Source: Didymodactylos carnosus (taxonomy: Eukaryota > Rotifera > Eurotatoria > Philodinida > Philodinidae). From it: DNA of 36,431 nucleotides. This document shows, one piece after another, positions 9,017 through 20,912 of this stretch (the stretch's first letter is position 1; each line of letters begins with the position of its first letter). A model generated the notes under the pieces. The model saw nothing but the letters and a program-made list of their open reading frames with translations, searched no databases and was not told where the DNA came from. The position numbers were made by a program, and so were the translations under genes. The stretch covers positions 1-36,431 of the forward strand of contig CAJNOQ010001074.1 of NCBI GenBank assembly GCA_905250885.1, given 5' to 3'.

Positions 9017-10975
9017 CGGTTAAAATCAGTTTTCTTTCAGACTGCTCGATATAGGGTCTTTTTTGAAACAAACGCTGAATGACGCGTTAAAACTCTTTTA
9101 ATGAGAGATTTCTGTTTTTCAGGTATCAGGCGTAATTTAGATGAATGCCGAAACGAGTAAGCTGAAACGTTGATTCTCAAAGATTTTGAAGCATGCATGC
9201 ATACCAATTTTAAAACGATTACTTTCCAAGGATATATATATATATATATAATACATCAGTATTTGTTGGCTTTCTATAAACTGCAGATTGTAGTTGATCA
9301 TTTTTCGCTATTTCTAATGGAAAATTTTATCTTTGAATACTAATGACTAATTCTATCAAGAAAGTATAGTAGTTCTGAGTGCACAAATTTTAAACAAACA
9401 GAAAATATCATATGCTTATCTGGCCTATTATGATAGTTTGTCTGACAAAATCTATTAACCTTTTGTTGTAGTTTGGACATAAGTCATAATATCTAATAAT
9501 GATGGTCTGTGATAAGATTGAAAGCTTGTTTAAATAAATAAGATAATGATTTTCTGTGCATTTTTTATATATATTCTATCCTATAAAAAATCTCCAGTCT
9601 ATGTCACTCACGGCTAACTCTTCTTTTGCTCTCTTTGTCCGTGCAAGATCGTAAGTATTTTAAGTTATGTGTGGATGAATGTATTTTAGCTGAAATAGTC
9701 AAATTAGGACTTTCGAGTCGAAAAAATAATATAATATTAAAACTTTTATCTATGGTTTGATTTGTACCATAAACGGTTGAGTTCAAACTCTGTCCGGTGA
9801 ATTTCAACACCAGATAGTGTAAAGTTGTGCGCAACTTAATTCAACAATGAAAATAGGTTTCATTTAAATAAAAACAAACATTTACTATTGATTAAAATAA
9901 GGAATAGCGGTAACAACAACTATTTTCGTTTTAACTAAGAGACATTCTAGCATCTAATTGCAAAATAGCACGACATATAGACAACAATGTTTTGTTGAAA
10001 AGCATTTCATCTTATCGTTAGCATCTAAGTAGTGATTAAAAAACCACTATATAGAGCAACTCAACTAAAGAAAATAATCAAATTACATTAGTACACTACT
10101 TCTCATAAATAAATAAATATTTGAGGATACTAATACAACGATAAATAACATGTTCAATAAAAGTTTAGTAGAAAAACTAAAAAATAAGTTGTTCGTCTTT
10201 ATCAAATATTAATTCAGATCAAGTGAATTTATAAAAAGAAAAACATTTTTTCGTATTTCTCAATCTATATTACTCCTAGATTTATGATCAAAACAATTGG
10301 AGTTAACCGTTCTACTCAGGAACGTTTTTTTTGAATATGTTTCATACTGTTGAAAAATTATTTAATTAATATGTGAAAAACAGCTGCTTGACAAACTGCT
10401 GTATAGTTGGATATTGTTATTGATACAGTTTACATTGTCTCCTTGTCCTTCTCATGTTAAATTAGATGTTGTTGAATGTAGAATACTAACGCGCCTTTCT
10501 TTTTAGTCTTTTTGTCCGTAAATTACTACTACAACATCTTTTCTTCTATTTCTTCTTAGTGTCTCTATGCACATTGTACACATCACGAGCCTAATGTATA
10601 TAATAGGCAGTAAACAAAGGAGAGTGTAATGATCATGATCAATTTTTTTCTCTACTTCTTTTTTTTCTCTGACCTCATCTGTTTAAGAAAGAAAATAGAT
10701 TGAGAGGAACACAAAAAAAAAAAAAGAAAAATTCAACGACATATTTTTCCTCAAAATGTAAGATATACATTTTGGAAGGAATCTATACATAAACGGTTTG
10801 TAGTCAGTTGGACGTCAGTTGTTTTTATCGAAACCGTCCAAAAACAGATATAAGTCTATCTGATTGATTTTTAACAGAACAAGATCGATACGGTCACTAA
10901 TAGCACTGATTGGTTTATGAAAAAATATATTTTAAATAATTATTTTATCTATTTGTTCAAAAGAAAAAGGAAAAT
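9017..10975. other. AT-rich intergenic, no gene supported
   Basis: This stretch contains a (TA)n run at 9232-9251. It also has a short frame MSLTANSSFALFVRARS starting at 9602 that ends at a good-looking donor (GTAAGT near 9650), with no matching downstream exon. A 76-codon minus frame at 9604-9834 has no recognisable content. Confidence 0.4.
9232..9251. repeat. (TA)n microsatellite
   Basis: Ten TA units inside AT-rich intergenic DNA. Confidence 0.85.
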
Positions 10976-13900
10976 ATGAAAATAGTTTTGACATACAATG
11001 ATTATTTATGGAAGTTGTTTTATATTCCATTGTTGATTGTTTTATCATTTCTATGTTCTGAAATAACAGCACAAACAAGTACGTCATCCTTCTGTTTTAT
11101 ATATTCTTATTTTTCTTGCTGTTGCTACTGAATTTGGATATTTTGAATGTACATTTGGATGTATATAGTTGTTTTGTTTAGTGTCCAAATATGCACTTTT
11201 TTGTTGTTTTGATTAGAAGTCTGTTCAATAAGTACTCAAAAATGCTACGCAATTTGTTATGACCTCAATTTGTACGTCAGTCTTAACTCATTTTCTTCCA
11301 TTAGAAACACTTCTTTATCTTTAGATAAACTCTAGAGAATATCATCATTAATCTTCATTTGTTCACTGACATGTTTTATGAATAATAATTAAGAAAAAAA
11401 TTGTTAACACGTTGATCAGAAACAAATTTTCTCGTCTCTTTCTAATGACGTTGATATATTGACCTGAAATTCTATTGTATAAGCGATTCAATAAAAAAAA
11501 AAAAGAAGAATACTAGTAGACTCACCTGGTTATAGAACGGGTTTAAGTTTTTCCTCAAAAATGTCCTAAAAAGTTACACTCTCTTTATAGTTTGGATATT
11601 GAAAAGGATGTAAATAAGTGACCACTGATGTTACCGTACTTTGTTTTTATCACAAATAATTTGAATTAAAATTTTATCAAAAAATACTACGTAATTTCGA
11701 TGAAAAAAACCCGCTGTCAATGATTGGTAATGCAATTATCTCGTCTGATATTTAAAGATGTAGTTTGTCCTGTATAGTGAATAATATCTTATCTAAACTA
11801 TGATCACACATTTTGATTCATTCATTATTTTCTTTATTAAATTGTCATATTTGAGACTTTTTAACTATCTATATTCCTTTGCGTACTTGACATAACAATA
11901 CCTTTTTTCTTTTTTTACAAGTCTATTCTGCTTACTTGTGTATTTTTTATTCTCATGTATAAAGATGAATAGTGCTAATAAGTCGTCAATGTGGTTTTTG
12001 TTTAAGAGAGAAAGAAAAAAATGAAATAATAATTGTTGGTTGACTTAATTCAATCATTTTCATAAAGAATTATATTTTATTTATTTCTTATCAAACGAAA
12101 TATCTTACGCCTTAAGGAATTGTAGTATCATTAGTAAAAGTGAAGTGAATGTTTGTATATGTTTAGTTTGCTAATTGTTTTAATACTTTCACCATATATA
12201 TGCCGCAAGCCACTATAAGTGTTCTGTTTTTTTATAATATATCATAAAATTTTGTCTCTATTATTTTTCAAAGATTCATATATTTTAATTATTTATATAT
12301 CTAATATTCAAAATATTCAGTTTAATACAGCGATTGATCACACGCGAATAAAACAATTTAACTGAATTCATACGATTATAAACATTAAGATTTCTTATTT
12401 AGAGATGTGTTCATTTTTTCAAATATAAAATTATTTGTTGATATTAACTAGTTATGAGAATATATTAAGTATCATATCTTGATTTCTTTGTTAGAATGAA
12501 CATAGAATTTAAAAATTTTGAAGATAAAATAGTTTTTCTAAATTATTTTACTTAATAAAATTTGTAGCAGTATGGAAGAAATTTTCAAGGGAACAAAGGA
12601 GATAGTCTGTACTACTACTAGATAGTATTACAGACATATAGAGAGAGAAAATAATTAATAAAGCAGAAAAAAAGAAATAGAGAAAGTTTTCTAATATAAA
12701 TATATATATACAATCTATTTCTTTTTTATTTCCAGTATTTGATTTTCCAAGCTAATTGACATTTTTTTTATGTTTTTCTATTTCCGATTTTGTACGCAAA
12801 CTAATTAAGAGAAATATAGATTTATTTTTTTAATAACAAAAAAAGAATTGTATAGTTAGAATAACAAAGTGATAAAAAAGAAAAATATTGACAGAACCTA
12901 AATTTAAACCTCTTTTTTTACCACCAATGTCAAAACTACACTTATACGATACGCGTCTTACATAATGACTCCGTTTCATCAGTAGTTAATGTTCTTTTGG
13001 CTGCACATAAATCGACATCAGCATCTTTCTCTTGTTTTTATTTTGATAGTTTTATTCAAAGATTTTGCTGCAAAACATAAGTTATCGATTGAATTTTGTT
13101 CACCTCAATAACTTACTAAAAACTTATATCAGGTGAAATAAGTCATTTTTGACTATTTTCACTGGAAATCAAAATGTTCATAACTTAGTCGAAATTGATC
13201 AAAATTACTTCACAGTATCAATACTTTATTCGTTCAAACTCATTGTGCACTTGAGATCATTGAAAAATATTTTCTTAGTTCAGCAGATTTCTAGAAAACT
13301 TCAAAAGATTTATCAGTTTTTTTCTCAGATCCTTATGACTTTTTAACAAGATTCTTATAAGATTCTTAATAATTAATCGTCTTATTTCTTATTATATTTG
13401 CCTTTACTTAATTCTATTAATTATGGTGCGGCACTGATAATGGTATCAGTTTTACATTGCCATGCAGTAATCATATGTCACTCCGTCGGTACTTCTCTGA
13501 TAAGAAGGAGAATATGAAGTGAAACAGACATTCGAAATACCAGAAGTATACTGTAGTGTTTATATACGCAGTCGTTGACAAGACAAAACGGTGATTGCAA
13601 ACGACATTTGACGCGGGTGTGCATCAATGCAAGAATAATAGATTTTTCTGGCACTGATCTAAACCAGTGCGAAATTAGGGCAGAATTTTTTTTTGGCAAT
13701 GCTACTAAAAGTATGTTAAGAGGGTAACGAGGGCAATTTTGTTACTAAATTCATTCGATACATATCAAACAAAGTAGAAAACAATATTAGAAAAATATTT
13801 TCTTTACATTGAAATCTATTATTTTATTTAATCCTTTCTATTTGAAAGAGATCTGAATTGGTCTAATTTAAGAACTATTCATTTTCTCTGACTAGAAAAT

Positions 13901-15822
13901 TTAAAAAGTTTTCAAAAACTTAAACACGGCCAACGTCGGCAGTCTGAGTAACATTTTTGAACACATGAAATGCTGTCAACCTGAATATATGTGTTTTTGT
14001 TAGATTTGATTTTACTCACGATTAATTAGTGTTTCTGGCGTTATTTGTAGTATCATATATCATAGAATATACTGACGACGTTCATGAAGAAAAAATGGTT
14101 AAAAATAAGCTCATCTGTTAATAAAAATATACGCATCCTCCGTTTATGAATAATAATAATAATAATAATAATAAATCGTGTCATAGAAAGAAAATAGGAT
14201 AAAATACTATACGAACTGTCGAACTTGATAAGTATGAAGACAAGAGTGGAGTTTTGTGAAGTATAAAATATATTATCATCTATTTCAAAAAAGAATGGTC
14301 AAGCAAATTTTTTGTATAACACAACTTTCGGAAAGCAAATATTATCATAAGACTCAACGAGACCAATTACACATGTCGACTTTAGAATATTCACACAAGT
14401 CATCGGACATCAGCGATGAAGTCCTTAGTAAATCTAATGTCACACCCAGCTGTAACAAATGATAGTCTTGTTTGACTACCATTTCGAAGAGACTGAAAAA
14501 AACATATTTTGTATTATGTATTTTTTAGTGATGAATATGTTTTCCAAAAAGTCTTTTTTGAAACGTTACTTTTTCAAGTTAATTTTTTATGGAATATGTC
14601 TAAGTCCTCGTTGTCGATCGCTAGAAATGACAGATTTTTACCTTTTTTTGTTAAAAAAAGATTCAGAAGATGTGTGCGCCTATTGTCCTTGAAACAGATA
14701 GTGCTATAGTCCAAAATCTCTTAGCGAGTTGACTGTAGAAACCGAAGATTTTTTCAAATTAAGATTATTTTCGACTTTATTTCTTAAAGATCTAGGAAAC
14801 AAATGTAATGCAAGTGACACTACGTGTTCATGGACACCAAAAGCACCATGGAATTACTATACCACAGATATATTTACGGAAAAACCTTATGAGAATAGCA
14901 TCTACTTTGGTATCAATGAAGATGACAACGTGACATCGACATCCTACCTGGAGAGTCCAAAATTAACAGCATGTGATGCAGTTGTTCTCCGCTTTTATTC
15001 TCGTATTAGCAATGAAAACATTAGTTTAACATTGATGATGTACAGAAAAAAAGTATGGAAAAAAGAATGGTCGTTAACATATAACAAAGAAAGCCAATGG
15101 AATTTTACTCAACTTACATTTAATATATCGGAAAAAAGTCAAGATATTCAGGTATCGCAAGTGACAATCATGATCTGTGAGAAATTATAGTTCTGTTTCC
15201 TTATCACCACGATGTCGTCTATAAAGTAAAAGTGTGGAATCTACCCGTTATTTTTAAAAATTTTCCTTTTTTTCTAAAAGAAATACTTTCCGTAATCATA
15301 TGCGCAAACTGGTAGATTCTGCACCATCGGTATAAAGTTTTTTGTCTGACATCTGTATTTTCTACTTTAATTGATTCCAGTTTCGTTTCGTACCTGAAAA
15401 ATTAAACAATAATGCAAAAGGTCGATACGCAGTGGATGTTGTCGATGTGACTACATATACAAATTGTAAGTATCACAAATTATCTCTGGTTATAACTATT
15501 TGTGAAAATTGTTTTATTTTTAGGCCTGTCCGATCATAACACTCGTCTACTTGTCTACACGTTTCATCAACACAAACCATCAAGTTCAACATCATTTCAT
15601 CCATTCATATTCGTCATATTTATAGGAACATTTTTACTTATTGCTGGATCAATTGCTGTGTGCTTTTTATATCGCTTAGCGTCAAAGCGTTATAATCGCT
15701 GGTCAAAACAACGACGAATAGCAACAAGTAAGAAAGCGCAACGAGCAAGTAACACTGAAAAAACAGAAGAATCTATCGCACTTGGAGGTAATAATTCAAT
15801 AAAAGCAATTGCTATAACTTGA
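10976..15822 (+). CDS. MAM-domain type I membrane protein (four exons)
   Basis: Exons: 10976-11078, 14790-15151, 15381-15465 and 15524-15822. The phases match at every junction (1, 0, 1) and give about 282 aa. Exon 1 encodes a signal peptide (IPLLIVLSFLCSEITA, cleavage likely after ITA). Residues 36-184 fit one MAM domain. It has four cysteines in the family spacing (C40, C47, C96, C184), the opening CxxxxxxCxW, a central SPKLTACDAVVLRFYSRIS and the closing YAVDVVDVTTYTNC. Several N-x-S/T sites lie in this part. Residues ~210-232 form a membrane helix, followed by a basic ~50-residue cytoplasmic tail (RWSKQRRIATSKK). MAM domains act in cell-surface adhesion or assembly; the partner here is unknown. 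The first intron is 3.7 kb, far longer than the others, so the link of exon 1 to the rest is the weakest point. Confidence 0.65.
11079..14789 (+). other. long first intron of the MAM gene
   Basis: About 3.7 kb of strongly AT-rich DNA with an (AAT)n run at 14149-14174. Short open frames at 13149, 14256 and 14459 start at non-ATG codons and show no recognisable content. No nested gene, RNA gene or element ends were found. An unseen small exon is possible. Confidence 0.5.
14149..14174. repeat. (AAT)n microsatellite
   Basis: About eight AAT units within the long intron. Confidence 0.85.
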
Positions 15823-15834
15823 TAACAGTGTTTC

Positions 15835-15850
15835 ATGTGTGTGTGTGTGT
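15835..15850. repeat. (GT)n microsatellite in the 3' flank of the MAM gene
   Basis: Eight GT units just after the stop codon, probably within the 3' untranslated region. Confidence 0.8.
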
Positions 15851-16303
15851 TTATTTGTATAGTTGATGCGCTTCCGTTTTTTTCTATTGTACAATTTTAT
15901 TTTAGATGAAAAAAGTTTTTTTTTCTTATTTGTTATTTCCATAAATGTTCTTAATTATTAGATATTTAATATCTCAAACAAAAACAAAACTAATCTCAAA
16001 GTTTTCTCTTTGTTTTGTTTAATGGACGAATTTCTAACAACCTTGTTTATCAAAGTGTGCATAAATAACCTCAGTCAGAACTCGTTTTTTTTTTGGTTTG
16101 TGGAAACAGCCTTTTATTTACCTAAACTCTTTGCTCTTGACGTAACCATCAGATTTCAAAATTGCTTTTATTTAAAAACAAATAGAGAGAAAATTGCAAA
16201 CACTAATATTCGGTATTAAACGATCCTACACAATATCATTGTTCCTTGGCTTTAAAATAGTCACCTGTTGGTAGAAAAAACAAATTTAGTTGTGAGAAAA
16301 AAG
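15851..16303. other. tail-to-tail intergenic region
   Basis: Separates the convergent MAM and profilin genes and should hold both 3' untranslated regions. It is AT-rich. No strong terminator-like or RNA structure was seen. A GTG-started frame at 16010 is not convincing. Confidence 0.4.
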
Positions 16304-16818
16304 TTATTGTAGAAACAGTTTACCCAGTTTTTCAATAGATTCAATTGCTATAGCCGGATTCATACGTTCATTGAATGTACCAAACAGAATGTAAACTTTT
16401 GTTTTAACAACAACTATACCACGTTTGTTCTAAAGTGGGACAAACTACTATTAAGACGGAAGAGTCAGATATCGCTAGTACTAAACAAGAAGTGCACGAA
16501 CCTCTTTTGCATAGATTGCCTCGTTATCTGCGCGTATACATTGATAGTATATATCATTGAAATATAAACCTTTCTTCCGTAATACTGTTGGATTATTGAA
16601 TGCGTTCACAAGTGTATCAGCATCTGTTTGCTCAAGCTGAAAATAATTTGTCTTTGATTATATCAAATTTGATTAGTAGAAGTTAATATTTATAATTATA
16701 CCTTATATCCAACAGATGTTGTTTTAATTTGACAAGTATCTCGAATTATTAATCCACATGTTTCTACATTGCCGGTGTCGATTAGTGCCGTATGTAAAAG
16801 GACTTGTAGCTGATTCAT
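16304..16818 (-). CDS. PFN4: profilin-4 (PFN4) orthologue, three exons
   Basis: Exons on the minus strand: 16818-16702, 16636-16502 and 16429-16304 (TAA). All are phase 0 with GT-AG introns of 65 and 72 nt, and code for 125 aa, close to the usual size of a profilin-4. The product begins MNQLQVLLHTALIDT. It then carries TDADTLVNAFNNP, GLYFNDIYYQCIRADNEAIY and RGIVVVKTKVYILFGTFNE, ending with ESIEKLGKLFLQ. MNxLQ at the start and the GLYF..Y.C.RAD..S/AIYAK and GVVVVKT blocks are hallmarks of the profilin-4 branch. Family members are small cytoplasmic proteins. Classical profilins bind actin and poly-proline, whereas profilin-4 is mostly testis-linked in mammals and binds lipids rather than actin. 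The gene is convergent with the MAM gene. The start is the first ATG giving a homologous N-terminus; the nearby upstream ATG is out of frame. Confidence 0.85.
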
Positions 16819-19165
16819 ACATCTACACTTTAGAAAACTTCACTCTCAAACAAATAAGAGTAACTCATTAGAGACATCGTTTTATCTATTAATTTTACCA
16901 TGTATACGTATCAAGTTTTGAAAAGATTGGATGAGATTACAAAAGTAAGTCACAATTCTACTAATGTATAATACTTCTGTGAATAACACAACATGGAAAT
17001 GTCTAAGAAATTTTAATTGCTAGTACAACTAGTGTCTTCACAAGCATGATCCATTCTGATTTTCTGCGTGCTCGTTTGGGGCTTTTAGGCATTTTACGTA
17101 CGATTTTCTATCGTTCTCGTTTGTAAATGGTTACTGGCGGAAGTATGTTCCATCGAATCTTCTAACTAGTTAATATTTTAATTTTCTCATTATCCCATCG
17201 TTTCTCCGATCTAGTACAATCTTAAGAACTTTCACTTTGATTGATGAAAACAAAAAATGGAGAAATCTACGAAGTGTCGAAAGTCTTTCGAGAACAACTC
17301 AAAACAAGTTTTCAGGGATAAAAATCAATATTTCTAATATTCATGGACATGTGCCGCATATGTTAGCGCATATGCGGGTATTTTGACTATATTATGTCTC
17401 ATACTGGTGACATTTTCAGAAAATGGTACTCATTACAAAATATGACTGTGGTTTAGAATCTCGCCTCTATATCTCTAGCTTTTGCCGAGATTCTAACAAA
17501 TACGCAAGTAAAATAGACTGTTTTTCTGGCGGAGATTCCACAACCTGGACTACGAAGTGGAGATTACGCAAGTGCTAATTAGTAACACATCTCTCTTTGT
17601 GTCATGATGCTTTTCCACACTTCCTCACTTTCAAAAACTCTTTCAGATTTGAGAGGATCTTGCTCGTTATCGCAAAAGAAAGTCTAGATCAGGAAGCGAG
17701 ATGTATGACGCCCTGCATAAGTTCCTTATCTACGTTTCAGCTACTTTTTTATGAAGAATCCATTTTATTGCGATGGATGTTTTTAAACTATCATTTCTCA
17801 GGGCTTGTCTGTTAGAACTCGTTCGAAACGTTGGCTGTGATAAAAAGCAGCATGAATTTTGAGAGTAGATAGTCTGCGCTGTCCAACCTTGTGCTTATCG
17901 TAATATCAACTTCCTATATACAATTTTGCGTTTCTGATAGGAGGGGCAACGTCGGTACTATCGAGTCGAATGCATGGCTTCAATCGTTTTACGGCATATA
18001 AACCATTCGTACAAAATTAATTTGAGGCTTTTGGATAGTTTAAGTTTTAGAATACTATACTGGGGTTTATTTTGTTTGCATTCTGCAAGGTTTCGGTCAA
18101 ATTGATCGGATCCTGTTACTTTACCTCCGTACTGGCTATTTGTTACAGAAAAACAGAAACTTGAAAAAATTTCTAAAAGTAGTAGAAAGGGAATAATTAT
18201 ATATATATAAGTCGTTCTAGAGATCTAACATAGTTTGGAGATTGATTCGCAAAATAAAATGTTCGTTCATTTTCATTACATTCTCAGCTTGTTACTCAAC
18301 AGTAACCTCTCAGATGGCTATTGTTGTCATGTTATAAAAAAATTGCATATTCGCTACTCGAAATCAAGCGCCATCTCACGTTGTATAATTTATTTAAATT
18401 TAATAAGTTACCATAATTATTTTACACACACAGAATGTACGCGTTGAGTACGATGTGTTAGAAAAGCTGTTACTACCATATTGATTTCACGAAATAAAAG
18501 AAATATGTCAAAGTTATTTATGAAAAAACAGATATACTAGAGATCTAAGAAATCAATACATGAAACAGCTGTTTACAAGAATAAGTTGTTAACACATGTG
18601 TCTAGTGTATTCTTTTTTCTTAAGTTCATGATTTAAGTTTAAGATACATTCAACTAAACTTGCGCAGTTCTTTCAGAACGCTTTACGCATGCATATGAAA
18701 TTTTTAAGACATGTGCTTAATTTAGAGTACGCGCATACCTTGATTACACTGTGCTTGACTTGGACTTTTCTTCGAGAACATTATATGATCAAATTCAATA
18801 TAGTGTAGGATATTGTTGAGGTTCAGGAAATCTAGTTTCCTGTAATAAATAATCTTGATGTTCACTCATAAATCTCTCGGCTAATTTTAATGACGTACAC
18901 AACAACGTTGGCTTCCATACCTCTAGTTGAGAATTCGAAACAAAATTCTGTGGACTTTTGCACTTTTTTCGCTAATTTTCCTAATTCCAGATTAGCATTT
19001 GAACATTATACCATCTTGTACAAGTAATTGTCAAGGCTAATATGATCGGACCTTTCATGATCTCAGGACTTTTAGAAGATTTCTGCAGGACTCAAAAGAG
19101 ATTCTCGACTATGACTCATTTACTAATTCATCTAAATTCTTTCTTGCGTTCGCTTAACATGAGGG
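16819..19165. other. 2.3 kb intergenic, no gene supported
   Basis: Upstream of profilin-4. A small perfect hairpin CCGCATATG-TTAGCG-CATATGCGG lies at about 17354-17376. A minus-strand frame near 17090 begins MPKSPKRARRKSEWIMLVKT; it is too short and isolated to call. Frames at 17597 and 18235 start at TTG and have no recognisable content. A short (TA)n run lies near 18199. Confidence 0.4.
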
Positions 19166-19332
19166 GTGGCAAAATATATGCATCTAATATAAAGTCGATG
19201 CATCTAGGTGTAAAGATGGAAGCGGCTCACCCTCATCTTCTGCCCCCTCTTCGTCTACCTCTTGCCTCTTTTCGTCTTCCATCTTTACATCTAGATGCAT
19301 CGACTTTATACTAGATGCATATATTCTGCCAC
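19166..19332. mobile_element. foldback element with 57 bp arms
   Basis: Left arm 19166-19222 and right arm 19276-19332 are inverted copies of each other with only a few mismatches. Each begins GTGGCA(A/G)AATATATGCATCT and ends TAAAGATGGAAG, around a 53 bp pyrimidine-rich loop. No coding capacity. Flanking bases show no obvious target-site duplication. It lies in intergenic DNA between profilin-4 and the arrestin gene. Confidence 0.8.
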
Positions 19333-19832
19333 GTATGCTTATCATAACATAAAACTATTTTCATCCTATTTTTAGCGATAATAATTAAGATCTTCCCGAT
19401 TAAAAATCAAAATCAGATGTTGAAATTTCAGGAAATGTTGAAAATGTTAAAGTACAATAAGGAAATTTTTGTGACTCTATTTACCATCGTTGGTGAAAAC
19501 ACTGGCCAAAATGAGAGTGTTTGTATTTTTCCAAAATTTTCTTATACATCGTTGCTGAAGACTATGAGTTGGTTTCAAAATGAAGCTAACACATGTGGCT
19601 AGAAGTTAACAAAGCTCGAACTAATGTTAAGAATAGAGGTGTACAGTGCGATCGTATCCGATGCTTGAATAATACTTATATAAACTATATTCCATATTTG
19701 TATTTAGAATAATTTAGTATTTCGTTATTAAGAAGCTAAAGTAGTTTACATCTACATCTTTGTTGTTGTCGAAGTTTAAATAATTTGAAAAAAAGCAATA
19801 TTTTCGACAAGTAGGCATTGAAGAATGTTTAG
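19333..19832. other. 3' flank of the arrestin-fold gene
   Basis: AT-rich and without a recognisable gene. A TTG-free 61-codon plus frame at 19417 has no known content. It should contain the 3' untranslated region of the arrestin-fold gene. Confidence 0.4.
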
Positions 19833-20912
19833 TCAATGATAGGTAACTTCAACTGGTACAATAACACGTAAATCTTCGGTTAATAATCCTTTTTCTTTTA
19901 ATACGACAACAATATGATAGCCTAGCTCACATTGTATCAAAGTGGTGGTACCAACTGTTGTTTTCGAATAGGATGCCGGTAAATGTTTAGTGGGCAACTG
20001 TAATTGTTCGTTTCCGCTCCATGTTGTATTTGTATCTGTATCAAATGTCCACTCTTTTTCTTCTAAGCATTTTCCACCAATATCATTTGCCACAAGAAAG
20101 TATTGCATAAGTTGTAAATTAATAGAGCGAATATAACGACGTTGCGGATTTATGTAAGTGATATTAAGTGCGATTGCATCACCAGGATGAAAATAGGTAT
20201 GGGTTAAGTTTACAGTCATCTGTATGTCATGTCTGTTAATATTATTTCGAAATAAATCATTACGATCAATCATCGATGGTATATGCGATCCTCGCGAACT
20301 AATGTAGAGAGGAATTTGATAACGTAAATCTGTTCCACGCCAACTTGATCCACTATTTCCCAGTAACATTAACTCAAGATAGTACGCAATATGCGGATAA
20401 TTTTTATCATTTAACGACGGCGGTAAATAATCGGGAATACTGACAGTGAATTTACCCGTTAAACTTTGTTGCATTGAATCGTTCTTATCATCAGTTCCGC
20501 TATCAGTTATTGATATGGAACTTACGATTGTGTCTAAACTTGTTTCTTCTTCTTGTTGATTTGATTCAAGCGTTACTGTAAATTGACGACGGCAAACATT
20601 AACATCGTGTAAAGCATGCCCATCACTATCAGCACCGGTATCAACTTCGGCTGAATAAACAGCGTTACCAACTAATTCAATTAATAATCTTGTCTTATTC
20701 ATTTTGTTAGCAGATGGTATTGTTCGATTACTTGAGTTTATAAGTGTGCTAGGAATTTCAACAGTGCCAACAATCGTATCACCAGTAAAATAGAAACCAT
20801 CCGGATGATTAGTACTTATACGAACACAATCATTAATTATTGTAGATTGTGAATTCACAGATGGATCATTAATATTGGATGATGAACTTTTATTCCAACC
20901 AGTATTGCCCAT
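19833..20912 (-). CDS. arrestin-fold (alpha-arrestin/ARRDC-like) protein
   Basis: A single exon of 359 codons from ATG at 20912 to TGA at 19833. The N-terminal arrestin sandwich spans about residues 28-205, with GFYFTGDTIVGTVEIP (39-54), TRLLIELVGNAVYSAEV and the strand pair FTVSIPDYLPPSL...HIAYYLELMLLG. The C-terminal sandwich spans about 225-357, with YFHPGDAIALNITYINP (240-256), RRYIRSINLQLMQYFLV and GYHIVVVLKEKGL...VIVPVEVTYH. An insertion rich in D, S and Q (about 116-150) extends a loop of the first lobe. Alpha-arrestins are cytoplasmic adaptors for membrane-protein ubiquitination and traffic, usually through C-terminal PPxY motifs. This protein ends right after the second lobe and has no PPxY, so it cannot recruit NEDD4-type ligases that way. 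It is intronless, unlike its neighbours. Confidence 0.8.
   Translation of the reverse strand: MGNTGWNKSSSSNINDPSVNSQSTIINDCVRISTNHPDGFYFTGDTIVGTVEIPSTLINSSNRTIPSANKMNKTRLLIELVGNAVYSAEVDTGADSDGHALHDVNVCRRQFTVTLESNQQEEETSLDTIVSSISITDSGTDDKNDSMQQSLTGKFTVSIPDYLPPSLNDKNYPHIAYYLELMLLGNSGSSWRGTDLRYQIPLYISSRGSHIPSMIDRNDLFRNNINRHDIQMTVNLTHTYFHPGDAIALNITYINPQRRYIRSINLQLMQYFLVANDIGGKCLEEKEWTFDTDTNTTWSGNEQLQLPTKHLPASYSKTTVGTTTLIQCELGYHIVVVLKEKGLLTEDLRVIVPVEVTYH

Noticed and set aside
14256-14709. Extra exons of the MAM gene or a nested gene in its long intron
   Set aside because: The frames start at GTG/TTG, overlap in several frames and have no recognisable domain; splicing exon 1 directly to 14790 already keeps phase and gives a complete MAM domain.
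17000-17120. Minus-strand short frame MPKSPKRARRKSEWIMLVKT
   Set aside because: About 29 codons, no matching exon, no known domain; kept only as a remark in the intergenic description.
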